From positions 1 to 48,994 of the forward strand of contig CALIZI010000171.1 of NCBI GenBank assembly GCA_938028705.1: a DNA stretch of 48,994 nt. The letters are read 5' to 3'. Below, piece after piece: positions 33,738 through 43,300 of the stretch (its first letter is position 1; every line of letters starts with the position of its first letter). Under the pieces are notes generated by a model. It saw only the letters and a list, made by a program, of their open reading frames with translations. It made no database searches and was not told where the DNA came from. Made by a program: the position numbers and the translations under genes. The stretch comes from an uncultured Saprospiraceae bacterium. Its GTDB lineage: Bacteria > Bacteroidota > Bacteroidia > Chitinophagales > Saprospiraceae.

Positions 33738-33926
33738 TTAATTTTCATCAAATTTGATTTTTTTATAAATACGGCTCATGGGGGTTTCTACATTGATTGA
33801 GTTCAATTTGACGTTTTGTGAAAGCTCTGTAATAGGTTTCGAGTAGCCACTTGCCGGGTTCGTGAAACGTAAAAACGTCCACATAAAGTTCGTCTTTCTC
33901 AATCAAAACATACTCCCTAAGAGATT
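33738..33926 (-). pseudogene. C-terminal Uma2 fragment with frameshift
   Basis: Minus-strand translation gives ESLREYVLIEKDELYVDVF, then PGKWLLETYY and IELN, which align with the C-terminal third of Uma2 proteins. After IELN the frame shifts by one base; the alternative frame continues NVETPMSRIYKKIKF to a stop at 33738, which is the expected family ending. The N-terminal two thirds are absent: upstream, the DNA changes abruptly into a duplicated piece of the rhs gene at 33927. Confidence 0.8.
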
Positions 33927-34356
33927 CGGTGGTTGCGGTAGGCTCGCCACTTGCCGAGTGTGCCGCCTGTCCGGTTGCCGAGTTGGTACTCGCCCAAATT
34001 TAAGCCTAAATTTTCAAAGGTACTATTATTCAGCGTATTATCTACACTGCGGAGACCAAGACGGCTGCTGCCATAGAGGTGTTGTTCGTTGAGGGTGAGG
34101 TGGTCTTCTATCTCTGCATTTGCCTTGACTTCTTGCGCTCGTTTATAGACCGCCATCGTGTTGCCACTCGCATCGCGCACGTAATGCGTGTAGGTGACAT
34201 CCGGCTCACCAACTGCGGGGTTTTTGTGAAGGACGGCTTTGGTGATGCGATTGCCCGAGGGGTCGTACTTGAATAAGAGGTCGGGCTTGGGGCTGCCTGC
34301 CTCGCGGATGACACGCTCTACTTTGCCATCTACCCGCCATACGATTTCTTTGATGT
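33927..34356 (-). pseudogene. Duplicated rhs fragment (orphan)
   Basis: These 430 bases match 36027-36456 inside the large RHS gene (constant offset 2100) with about a dozen substitutions. The frame is open and encodes the equivalent of RHS residues ~2122-2263 (KEIVWRVDGKVERVI through GTLGKWRAYRNH). It has no start of its own before an internal ATG at 34180, breaks off upstream at a hairpin (34380) and downstream at the Uma2 fragment. Orphan rhs pieces downstream of an rhs gene are typical debris of C-terminal tip replacement. Confidence 0.88.
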
Positions 34357-34379
34357 TCTTTGGCGTGGTTGAGGTATAG

Positions 34380-34422
34380 AATCAAGACACAAAACTAAAA
34401 TGGTTTTGTGTCTTGATTTTTT
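34380..34422 (+). terminator. Strong hairpin with T-run downstream of the immunity gene
   Basis: A perfect 16-bp stem (34380-34395 with 34403-34418) is followed on the plus strand by TTTTTT. The genes here are on the minus strand, where the hairpin lies ~50 bases after the immunity stop but lacks a T-run. It may work in both directions or terminate plus-strand read-through. Confidence 0.7.
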
Positions 34423-34472
34423 AGACCATCTCATACTTTGTAAACTAGTCTTTTTGCATTTGAAATTAGAAG

Positions 34473-34850
34473 TCAAGGGAAGGGTACCTCTTCACTTTTG
34501 TAACCTCCTTTATTGATTAATTGATTTTCATAGTCACAAGCTGATACTGCTGATTTATTTTTAGACCAAAATAATTTTAATAATATGTTAGTGAATTTTA
34601 TGCAATCTTGCTTGCATACATTTTCATTAAATTCTAAATCAAGACGAAAAGGAAAAAATAAAAAACCATCAGGAAATTCTTTTTCCTTAATATCGTCAAA
34701 TTCTTCATTCTCATCAATATCAATTTCAACGAAATCACTGACTACCAATGTCTCTCCTTTCAAAATACCTTTTGTAAGAGACATCAAGAATACCACTAAC
34801 TCTTTTTGGTTATTAAAACCAGATATATAAATAACACATGAATAATCCAT
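34473..34850 (-). CDS. Candidate immunity protein for the RHS toxin tip
   Basis: This 125-residue acidic protein (DFVEIDIDENEEFDDIKEKEF) has no signal peptide, so it is cytosolic. It starts two bases after the RHS stop codon, the position expected for an immunity gene of a polymorphic toxin. The C-terminal pattern SAVSACDYENQLINKGGY is reminiscent of small proteins found beside toxin tips, from memory and unverified. It would bind and neutralise the nucleotidyltransferase-like tip of the RHS protein. It is AT-rich compared with the RHS body, as expected for an exchanged tip/immunity cassette. Confidence 0.72.
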   Translation of the reverse strand: MDYSCVIYISGFNNQKELVVFLMSLTKGILKGETLVVSDFVEIDIDENEEFDDIKEKEFPDGFLFFPFRLDLEFNENVCKQDCIKFTNILLKLFWSKNKSAVSACDYENQLINKGGYKSEEVPFP

Positions 34851-34852
34851 AA

Positions 34853-37800
34853 TTATCTTTTTAAGGGAACTTGGGTCCCGTTGTCAAATTTTCCACCACT
34901 TTTTATTATTGATAAATCAACTTTCATACCTCCTAGTTTATCACTTACCTGTTTCTTAAGTTCTCGCAAGCCTAACCCTTTAGCATCACCAGTTGTTATT
35001 TTACCCGTTTTAACAGCATGTAACATCGTTCTCTCTTTCGCACTACCAGGATTAGGGGTTCCAAAGGATTTCTTCATTAATTCATCAAACTTTTTTGGAG
35101 ATACTTTAATGGCTATATCTATATCAGAGTCTTTTCTTGCAGTATGGCTAGCCCTACTCCCCTGAACTACTATATTGTTTGTTAAATGTCCAACTTTGCC
35201 TCGTATCAGTTTAGAAACAGCCCCAAATTGCTCTGGAGTTACACCTTGGATAACTTGTACCTTTGGTTTACTTATCGTTGTTTTAATAGGTTTTGGTTTG
35301 GATTTTGCCTGTGACCTAACCATTCCTCTTCCTCTTCCCGCCATAGCGTATTCTTCAATTAAGTCTTGCTTTTCTTTTGCTTCTCTTTCTCTTTTTTCTC
35401 CCACAGACTCCATGGAAGCTATTCTATTATTCAATTGGTCTTCTGTGAGTGCCCTATATTCATCTAAGACTTTGGCAGCTTTACCATATCTGTCACCATA
35501 AAGATTTCCTGCAATTCTATATGCTTTACCATTTGCGACTAAATGTACATTAAGTCCATTACAGTTACAAGCTAGACCATCCCAACGATTAATAAGTTTC
35601 AATTTACTTGTTCCATCTTCTTCAAATTTAATCGTATAATATAAATTTTCAAGTCCATCAAGGTCGATATTAGATATCGGCATATTTCCCGCAAACTGAT
35701 AGGGAGTTAATTCAGGATAACCATCGGTCAAAGGATCAACACTCAAAAACTTCCCAAGCCCCGGATTATAAATCCTAAAACCATAATCATAGATAGCTTG
35801 GCTGCCCCACTCGCCGGAGGGGTCTTTTTCTTTGCCGTTGAAGCCATATCGGTAGCCTGCCACAGACATCGTTCTGTCTGCCATCTCCATCCCGAAGGGA
35901 TAATAATCAGAAGCACTTTTGACATCGGCTATGCGAGTGCTACCGCTCCACAGCTTTCTGTCGGAGACGGTGGTGAGGACATTGCCGAGGTGGTTGCTGA
36001 ACTCGTAGGTTTTGGCACCGAGGGGGCGGTGGCTGCGGTAGGCTCGCCACTTGCCGAGTGTGCCGCCTGTCCGGTTGCCGAGTTGGTACTCGCCCAAATT
36101 TAAGCCTAAATTTTCATACGTACTATTATTCAGCGTATTATCTACACTGCGGAGACCAAGACGGCTGCTGCCATAGAGGTGTTGTTCGTTGAGGGTGAGG
36201 TGGTCTTGGATTTGAGCATTTGCCTTGACTTCTTGCGCTCGTTTATAGACTGCCATCGTGTTGCCACTCGCATCGCGGACGTAATGCGTGTAGGTGACAT
36301 CCGGCTCACCAACTGCGGGGTTTTTGTGAAGGACGGCTTTGGTGATGCGATTGCCTGAGGGGTCGTATTTGAATAAGAGGTCGGGCTTGGGGCTGCCTGC
36401 CTCGCGGATGACACGCTCTACTTTGCCATCTACCCGCCATACGATTTCTTTGATGTCTTCGGCATTGTCACCGGTTAGGTTGCCGATTTCGTCGTACTCG
36501 TAGTTATCGGGGTTTTGGTCGTCTATGTCGTTGCTGTGGTTGCTGGCATTGACTGCATCGTCCACGTGACGTAGGCGGTTGCGGATGATTTTACCATTAG
36601 CGTCTTTTTCATAATGATAGGTCAAATTGTCCATTGCCTGTTCTTGTGGGGTGTTGCCACTTGCGTTTCGGAGTAGGCTGAGGATATTGCCGTTGGCATC
36701 GTAGGTGTATTGGGTATGGTAGTCCTGATTGTCACTTGCATTTCCGAAAGAGTTGGTGCTGTAGGCATTGCCTCTGAAACTGTTGCTTGACAATATACGG
36801 TTGAGTTGGTCATATTTGTAGGCATTACCTTGTATAGGAAAAGGGGTCTGACCATTGACAGGATTTATCGCAGTGACCATTTTGGAAATATTGCCATTAA
36901 AAAGGTCATCACTTGCTGCGTCTAAATCAGTACCTACAATTTTTGCCATAAAATCACTCGCAGTATTGCCCGTAGTACCACCGATTGCTTTATAATCGCC
37001 ATTATAATATTGCAAACCATAACCGTAGGCATCAGGCGCAAGATCAGCGTTGGGATTATTAGCAACGGTATGACCATCTTTTCCAATGTCTTTACCGGCT
37101 CTTAGCGTATTGCTATTGACACCTTTTATCCAACCTTGTATGGTATAGGCAAAGTCGCAGCCCTGTACGCGGAGGTCGCCGATTTCGGTACGGGCGAGGG
37201 GTCCGTGTTGATAATATTCGTAGCGGGCATCTTCATCCCATATCACGCCGTCGGGGCTGGTCATGACTTTGGTGATGCGATTGTCGCCGTCGTATTCGTA
37301 GCGGTGGAAAAATTGGTCGGCTTTGCCTTCTTGGTAATTGACCTGATGTACATTGCCTGATATGAGGTCGTAGTCGTAGGTCATGGTTTTATATCGCTGC
37401 CCTTTGAAATGCGCCAATTCGGTGTTTTCTTGTATAAGTTTTTTTACATTACCATGTATATCATAGCTGAAGTGGGAAGCACTTTGGTAGCTTGTTGCTC
37501 CTTTCGCCAATTCTTCCTGATAAATAATACTGGCTACGCGGTTGCGGAGATTTTGCTGACCTGCCGTACCAAATTCGTCATTAATATTATCATTAATAGG
37601 TCTGTCGTAGAAAGTTTTGACGACCTGAATGCGGTCTAAACTCCAATTGTTTGGGTAGTTGTCAACTTCAAACATAGTCTCAGTGGGTACGGTATTCGAC
37701 TTCAATTCTCCGGCTTCTACTATTCTACCCAATTCGTCGTATTTGGTGTAGCTGTATCTGCTCTCTGGCGTGTAGGCTTTTTGTTTACTGTTTTGGGAAG

Positions 37801-40800
37801 CGACAATACGTCCTAATTTATCATAAAAAAACTGCGTTGACCATTCCGTGCCGGGCATTTTATCGTGGTCGGGCATGGTTTGGTGCGTGAGTTGGTTGAG
37901 GCTGTTGTATTTGTAGCGGGTTTCCATGCGGTGATTGGTAGAAATATTTGTGGTGCCATTTTCGCGGTCTGCATTTACGGCAGCCCAATTGCCCGGCGGC
38001 ACGAGTTCTACACCCGCAGGCGGTACGGTGCGTGTGAGGTTGCCCGCTTGATTGTAATAATAAAGCGTGTAATGGTGTTCATTATCAGGATATTGCATGG
38101 TGAATGTTTCGGCATTATCCGCCGGGGTACATTGCTCCATGTAGTTATTTTCAATATCATCAATGACTTCCTCAATGTAATCGCCATATTGATTTTCGGC
38201 ACTGTGTGTGGCTTCGGCTATCAAATCCTCTTCACAGGTGTCTTCAATTTCAAGATAGAAAGTACGATTGCATAGTTCCATATCATCGGCTGTGGTGATA
38301 CATTCCCAAAGGGTGTAACAATCGACAGAGGTGATGACGAGAATCGTTGCATCTCTAAGTTCATTATCAACAAGGACTTGTACATCTGCCAAAAATTGCT
38401 GAACATAGCTAGGGTCATTGGCAGGCACATTTTCATTGGGGCGAATATTTTGTAAAGTTGAAATAATGTTATTTAAATCATAATCTGCATTATTATCCGA
38501 GTTCGGTTCAATGAAAGATATAGACCAATTGCAGGTTTGTCCTGTAGCACTTTGTACGGTTATGTTGATAGATGTAGGGGTGATACTGTTTGGTGTATAA
38601 ATATCATGACAATATTCTGTGTTATTATAATTTAAGTTCAAGACCTCCGCGAGTTCTGGTGCGTAAGGCTCAAGGAATGGGTCAACACAAAGACAATTGA
38701 CATCATCAAGCGTTTTTTCCTTTATAATTCGATTGAATGTATTGACAAAGGCTTCGCCCTGTGCGGTAAGGGTATCGCATACGGGCGTACTTGGACTTAC
38801 TATCCCGCAGTTGTTGATAAAATCTTCATAATCATAATAGTTCAAATCAAGGTTGAATAAATTGTTGAGGTGCGTTGCAGCCATGGTTCGCCGATTAACA
38901 AATTCCTCTGGAGTCTCGGTTGAAGGGTCGGTAACTTGTATCCATGGTTGACTGGCGTAAGCATTAAAAGCATCTGTAATTTCGGTACAAGTTGCACAGT
39001 TTTGACAAGTGATATCAGCAACGACATATTCGGTAGCACCTTCCAGGGCGGTGGTGATAGCGTTATTAGTCCAAGGCGCACCGGGAATCCAATCCTTGCC
39101 TGATTCAGCATAAGCACTCGTACAAATACAGATTTTAGCACTATAACCTTCGATTTCGGTTTCATAAGTGTATTCAAAAAGCTCTTCTACTGTGGTCACT
39201 CCTACGGGTAAGTTGCCTGTCGAGAGGTCTGTACTGAATCGATGATTAGTTTCAAGAATAGCCTCGCAAGCACACTCATCTATAGGCTTGAAGGCGGTAT
39301 ATGAAGCGTACTCATGTCCGTTGGCACCGGGGAAGTTGATGAGGTCGGCATTACAATTGATATTGATACCTGCACTGGTCAGTACTCCTACTAGTACTTC
39401 TTCAAAACTTGCATAAGTAGTACCTGTAGCACCTGTTGATGCGCCAAAAGGTTGTTCGGCACTACAAGTTGCCACCATGACATTTATAAGTTCCAGTCTT
39501 ATATTATCATAAGTAGAATTACCCGCTACCCATGTGGTAGGATCTGCGGCACAGCCTTCGAGTTTCTCCATCCAAGTATTGGCAAGTCCTTGTGCGCGGT
39601 CTGTACATTGGGTGGCAATTTCGGCTTCGGCTTCAGCGGTAAGTGCATTTATCTCAGCTTGTGTATCTACACCATCCACTTGGTCAATAAAGTCGGACAT
39701 GACATCCTCGTATTCCGGAAAATGAGAGAGTTTGCCGGAAGGTGGGTCGCAGTCTTGGTTATTATTATTCAATGCTTCTTGGTGCAGTCGCATTTTTTCA
39801 CCTATATAAAGACCTCTGAATATTTGCCACATTCTATCGGCAGTACAAATATCCGGGGGATTGAAACCATAAGTGGCACTATTATTCGCTGCGCTTGCTC
39901 CGGCGAGTTGCCATACATTGACGTTTATATCAGTATGATTATTTAAAAAAGTAATCATGCTGCTTCTCAAATTCTGACCTTCTCCGCCCGAAATAAAGAA
40001 GGGGTCGTAAGTATATGGTGAATTTCCGGCACCGTTTGGAAAATTATGCGGCGGATTCGTTCCCTGTACAGGGTTCAATAAACCTAATTGATATGCTTCT
40101 TCATAAGAATCCGTCATCGTCATCAGAAAATCATATCTTTGAGAGGCTTCCATGTCCGCACAGTCATCAAGCTGGCATTTTTCAGGATGATATTTTACAA
40201 ATACTTGTCCCCATTGCGGCTCATAAGCATTGATAAATTCTTCAAGGCTGAGTTGGTTGGGAAATACCAATTCTCCGGCTGAATTTAAGACCTTAATTTC
40301 TACTGTGATCGTCTCCGTAATGCCGTCTTCATTTGTTTGTTCATAAGTATAAAAATATTCTTCATCCGGTATATTCCCATAATATACTATCGGACTTTGG
40401 GGATTGGGATTGAGAATGGAATACGGATAATTGCTAGCAGAATAAGTACCGTTGTTTATTGCATACAGCGCATATTGCCCCGCTGCAACGGGTATAACTT
40501 GTCCGTCAATTTCAATATTCAAATCGGTATCATTGAAATCTCTCGGTTGAAAATCACCGATAAGGATGTCTGCTCTGGTCTCACATTGATTCAAAAATTC
40601 ACAATCCAATCTGCATTCGGTCTTGTCAAACAGTGTGGGCAGGTCGGCACATTCTTCATTACAATCAATTTGTTCGCATTGTGAAAAATCTATTTCTGCA
40701 ATAGCATCATCAATAAAATCGCCCAAACCAAGAATACCATCACTGTCTTTGATACAGGCTTTGGTATTTGCTTGTAAGGCTTCCTGATTCATTTGAAGGG

Positions 40801-42823
40801 TACGGCTGATGACGTATTTTCCGATGGGTAAAATAATTTGTTGAGAAGAAAGTTCTACATTTACAACGTATGAATTATTGCATATTTCACTAATCGTAAT
40901 TTCACTTTCTATATGGTTGAAGAAGGTATTACCACATTCTCCAACAATATCAATTTCTAAATCATAAACACAATTTAAACAGGCATTTGTATCGAACATA
41001 CCGTTTGCTTGAAAGGCATCAGATACGCAACCCAGCTCGTAATGTAGCCCGTGCGCCCCTCCGGTAGTAACTAAATGATGATAGGTTGAACTCAAAGGTT
41101 CTACACCGGGCTGTACAGGTTGATTATCCAAAATATCAATAATCATATCTGTACTATTTCCACCATTACTTGCCAATGCCTCCAAATTATCCGGCTTATC
41201 GCCCGCCAATGCCGTAGCAATGGTGCGCCCCTGCTGGTCCATATACGATACACTGACTTGTCCATTGGGGTCAATGACCATATTTTTTTTATAATGTTCG
41301 TTGTAACCAACTTCAGAAGCAAACAGCCTGTTGAGTTCTTCCTGCGAAGGTTTGCCATAGAAATATTTGGTGTCTTTTCCGCCGAGTTTGTGGGTTGGTC
41401 CTACACCGCTTTGTCGGCGGATGCGTCCGGTATTATCGGGTTCGTACTCTACGTGGGTGAAAGGGTAGAGTTCGGCATCAGGCACATAAGCCTGATGCCC
41501 ACTCTTGTCAGGATTGTTAGGTGAATAGTATCTTGAGGCTCCGGCATTTTTGGTCATGGGGTCGGCTAAAGTCTCGCAGGCATTTTGCGTGATGTCAAAG
41601 TGCTTTCGGTTATAACCTTTACTGTCGCTTTGGGCTTTGTTGAAGTTTTCATAAAATCCGAGTACGGCAATTTTGTTTCCGTTAGGGTCGCTTACCGGTG
41701 CGGGCAATGCCTGTACCGCTGCACGTCCTTGGTGGTCGTAAAAGGTCTCGCCAACAATCGCCTGATTGTCTGTATTGATTCTGGTAACCACCTGATGACT
41801 ACGCAACGAACCGTCGAAATACGTAACAACTTCTTTTTTCTTGCCTTCTTCGGCGTAGCTGGCGGAGTATTGCCAGTTGAGTTTATCTTGTTCGTGAATG
41901 TGGAAATTTTGAATATTAAATTTGTGTGCAAAACCACAAGGGTTTTGCCCTGCGTCAGCCGAACTCCAATTGCCCGGTATGCGTATATCGAGGTCGGTCT
42001 CATCCAAAGTCAAAGCACGTACACGAAACAACACATAGCCCTGCTCAAAAAGTAAAGAGACATTATAGGTCGTGGCAGTCGTAGTGATGCGGGTAGAGTT
42101 GTTTCTGAAATTATATTTTAAAGCCGAACAGTTCGTTATCTCATAATCATTAATGTGTAACCACTCCAACTGATATTCTTCGGCACCTGTTACGGACTGC
42201 CAGTTGACTTCGATTTGATTACCCGCTGCAAGTGTCTGATTAACAGTGAGATTGGGCGCAGCACCCGAAAAATTAAATAAACGATTGACGGTGATGTGAT
42301 TGACTAATTCTAAATTGTCATAATTTGCTGGTGATGTGGGCGTAAAACCAATATTTCCGCCTACTATTTGGACTGTAACATCATGCCCACCATTAAAAAG
42401 AAAAGCATCTCTATCTTGATGAACGACACCGGATGTATTGTCATGAGTTACGGTCAATACAGGATTAGGACTTACCGTCTGAAGTGTGTTGGTTTCATCC
42501 AAGTATGTGATGAGTAATTCCACCGTTGCCGTATAATCCGTAGCAACATAAACATCAGGATTGAGCCGCAACATGATATAATTTTGTACTTCCTGATGAC
42601 GGATATTTTGTGCGCTCATCCAATTAGGATTGGTAGAAAACAAGTCGTCTTTTATATACGATGTCTGACTTTCTATATTAGTTCCTTCTAAAACCTGTTC
42701 ATACTCTACCTCTATGGCTTTCGCAGAAAAAGAAGCCAATAAAAAGAGCATTAGCAGTGAATAAATGCCTGTATTTTTCATCGTCCGATATAGTCTATTG
42801 AGTTGATTTTTCATGTCGTTCAT
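34853..42823 (-). CDS. Giant DUF6443/RHS-repeat protein with nucleotidyltransferase-like C-terminal toxin tip
   Basis: The protein is 2656 residues. The signal peptide is best read from Met15 (MKNTGIYSLLMLFLLASFSAKA), so translation may start at 42781. Order: a beta-sandwich/Fn3-like region (~190-290), DUF6443 (~330-480), a Cys-rich region of unknown fold, YD/RHS repeats from ~1585, and the RHS core ending GFRIYNPGLGKFLSVDPL. The 264-residue tip after DLDGLE has no RHS character. Residues ~2524-2656 look like a minimal nucleotidyltransferase: GS at 2555, SDID giving Asp2567/Asp2569, and a third Asp at ~2636 in MKVDLSII. The RHS shell would encapsulate the tip before delivery. The immunity candidate follows by two bases. 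Confidence 0.92.
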   Translation of the reverse strand: MNDMKNQLNRLYRTMKNTGIYSLLMLFLLASFSAKAIEVEYEQVLEGTNIESQTSYIKDDLFSTNPNWMSAQNIRHQEVQNYIMLRLNPDVYVATDYTATVELLITYLDETNTLQTVSPNPVLTVTHDNTSGVVHQDRDAFLFNGGHDVTVQIVGGNIGFTPTSPANYDNLELVNHITVNRLFNFSGAAPNLTVNQTLAAGNQIEVNWQSVTGAEEYQLEWLHINDYEITNCSALKYNFRNNSTRITTTATTYNVSLLFEQGYVLFRVRALTLDETDLDIRIPGNWSSADAGQNPCGFAHKFNIQNFHIHEQDKLNWQYSASYAEEGKKKEVVTYFDGSLRSHQVVTRINTDNQAIVGETFYDHQGRAAVQALPAPVSDPNGNKIAVLGFYENFNKAQSDSKGYNRKHFDITQNACETLADPMTKNAGASRYYSPNNPDKSGHQAYVPDAELYPFTHVEYEPDNTGRIRRQSGVGPTHKLGGKDTKYFYGKPSQEELNRLFASEVGYNEHYKKNMVIDPNGQVSVSYMDQQGRTIATALAGDKPDNLEALASNGGNSTDMIIDILDNQPVQPGVEPLSSTYHHLVTTGGAHGLHYELGCVSDAFQANGMFDTNACLNCVYDLEIDIVGECGNTFFNHIESEITISEICNNSYVVNVELSSQQIILPIGKYVISRTLQMNQEALQANTKACIKDSDGILGLGDFIDDAIAEIDFSQCEQIDCNEECADLPTLFDKTECRLDCEFLNQCETRADILIGDFQPRDFNDTDLNIEIDGQVIPVAAGQYALYAINNGTYSASNYPYSILNPNPQSPIVYYGNIPDEEYFYTYEQTNEDGITETITVEIKVLNSAGELVFPNQLSLEEFINAYEPQWGQVFVKYHPEKCQLDDCADMEASQRYDFLMTMTDSYEEAYQLGLLNPVQGTNPPHNFPNGAGNSPYTYDPFFISGGEGQNLRSSMITFLNNHTDINVNVWQLAGASAANNSATYGFNPPDICTADRMWQIFRGLYIGEKMRLHQEALNNNNQDCDPPSGKLSHFPEYEDVMSDFIDQVDGVDTQAEINALTAEAEAEIATQCTDRAQGLANTWMEKLEGCAADPTTWVAGNSTYDNIRLELINVMVATCSAEQPFGASTGATGTTYASFEEVLVGVLTSAGININCNADLINFPGANGHEYASYTAFKPIDECACEAILETNHRFSTDLSTGNLPVGVTTVEELFEYTYETEIEGYSAKICICTSAYAESGKDWIPGAPWTNNAITTALEGATEYVVADITCQNCATCTEITDAFNAYASQPWIQVTDPSTETPEEFVNRRTMAATHLNNLFNLDLNYYDYEDFINNCGIVSPSTPVCDTLTAQGEAFVNTFNRIIKEKTLDDVNCLCVDPFLEPYAPELAEVLNLNYNNTEYCHDIYTPNSITPTSINITVQSATGQTCNWSISFIEPNSDNNADYDLNNIISTLQNIRPNENVPANDPSYVQQFLADVQVLVDNELRDATILVITSVDCYTLWECITTADDMELCNRTFYLEIEDTCEEDLIAEATHSAENQYGDYIEEVIDDIENNYMEQCTPADNAETFTMQYPDNEHHYTLYYYNQAGNLTRTVPPAGVELVPPGNWAAVNADRENGTTNISTNHRMETRYKYNSLNQLTHQTMPDHDKMPGTEWSTQFFYDKLGRIVASQNSKQKAYTPESRYSYTKYDELGRIVEAGELKSNTVPTETMFEVDNYPNNWSLDRIQVVKTFYDRPINDNINDEFGTAGQQNLRNRVASIIYQEELAKGATSYQSASHFSYDIHGNVKKLIQENTELAHFKGQRYKTMTYDYDLISGNVHQVNYQEGKADQFFHRYEYDGDNRITKVMTSPDGVIWDEDARYEYYQHGPLARTEIGDLRVQGCDFAYTIQGWIKGVNSNTLRAGKDIGKDGHTVANNPNADLAPDAYGYGLQYYNGDYKAIGGTTGNTASDFMAKIVGTDLDAASDDLFNGNISKMVTAINPVNGQTPFPIQGNAYKYDQLNRILSSNSFRGNAYSTNSFGNASDNQDYHTQYTYDANGNILSLLRNASGNTPQEQAMDNLTYHYEKDANGKIIRNRLRHVDDAVNASNHSNDIDDQNPDNYEYDEIGNLTGDNAEDIKEIVWRVDGKVERVIREAGSPKPDLLFKYDPSGNRITKAVLHKNPAVGEPDVTYTHYVRDASGNTMAVYKRAQEVKANAQIQDHLTLNEQHLYGSSRLGLRSVDNTLNNSTYENLGLNLGEYQLGNRTGGTLGKWRAYRSHRPLGAKTYEFSNHLGNVLTTVSDRKLWSGSTRIADVKSASDYYPFGMEMADRTMSVAGYRYGFNGKEKDPSGEWGSQAIYDYGFRIYNPGLGKFLSVDPLTDGYPELTPYQFAGNMPISNIDLDGLENLYYTIKFEEDGTSKLKLINRWDGLACNCNGLNVHLVANGKAYRIAGNLYGDRYGKAAKVLDEYRALTEDQLNNRIASMESVGEKREREAKEKQDLIEEYAMAGRGRGMVRSQAKSKPKPIKTTISKPKVQVIQGVTPEQFGAVSKLIRGKVGHLTNNIVVQGSRASHTARKDSDIDIAIKVSPKKFDELMKKSFGTPNPGSAKERTMLHAVKTGKITTGDAKGLGLRELKKQVSDKLGGMKVDLSIIKSGGKFDNGTQVPLKR

Positions 42824-42834
42824 TTTTATGCTGA

Positions 42835-42895
42835 GTGTTGTTGTGTTGTTGTGTTGTAGTATCGTAGTGTTGTGGTATCGTAGTGTTGTAGTATT
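42835..42895. repeat. Word array of gtgttgt/gtatcgta upstream of rhs
   Basis: About eight near-copies of gtgttgt and tatcgtagt-like words lie directly upstream of the RHS start. They are the same words as the 1-76 palindrome at the left window edge. No matching complementary arm is next to it. Confidence 0.6.
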
Positions 42896-42977
42896 TTTTA
42901 TTTTATAAAAAATATAATATTTATAATTTATAAATATTATTATTTAAATTTTATTTTTTAAAAACGAATCCACCAAT

Positions 42978-43112
42978 TCACGATTCGCCATTATTGAGGT
43001 GATTAATGATAGTGTAATCGCTGTATGGGGCGTGTACTTCTACCTTGCCGCCACTTTTAATGTTGATGTATTTTTGGATGTCGAAGGGTTTGTTTTGGAA
43101 GTCGGGTGTGTG
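42978..43112 (-). pseudogene. C-terminal coding remnant of unknown gene
   Basis: A 44-codon minus-strand frame with no start reads PDFQNKPFDIQKYINIK then SGGKVEVHAPYSDYTIINHL and stops at 42978. It has protein-like composition and is richer in GC than the surrounding DNA. Upstream it is cut by word-repeat DNA (43113-43300). It looks like the tail of a beta-rich exported protein lost next to the rhs gene. Confidence 0.4.
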
Positions 43113-43300
43113 TTATCGGTTCATGGTTGTCAGTTCATAGTTCATAGTTTGTAAACAATTGAATTTGTTTACAATTTCATAATCATCAAATTCTGACAAG
43201 CCTATGTAGATAACCTACGTGTGTCATGGTACGTGATTCGTGATTCGTAACTCGTAAACTCGCTACTCACCACTCGCTACTCTTTACTCACCACTTACTT
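43113..43300. repeat. Word-repeat DNA between the remnant and the S74/T9SS gene
   Basis: It holds ggttcatgg, agttcatagttcatag words, an inverted repeat aacaattgaatttgtt, then gattcgtgattcgtaactcg and repeated cgctactcaccact words running up to the stop of the next gene. The ctactcaccact words are the same as at 2365-2420. Confidence 0.55.
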
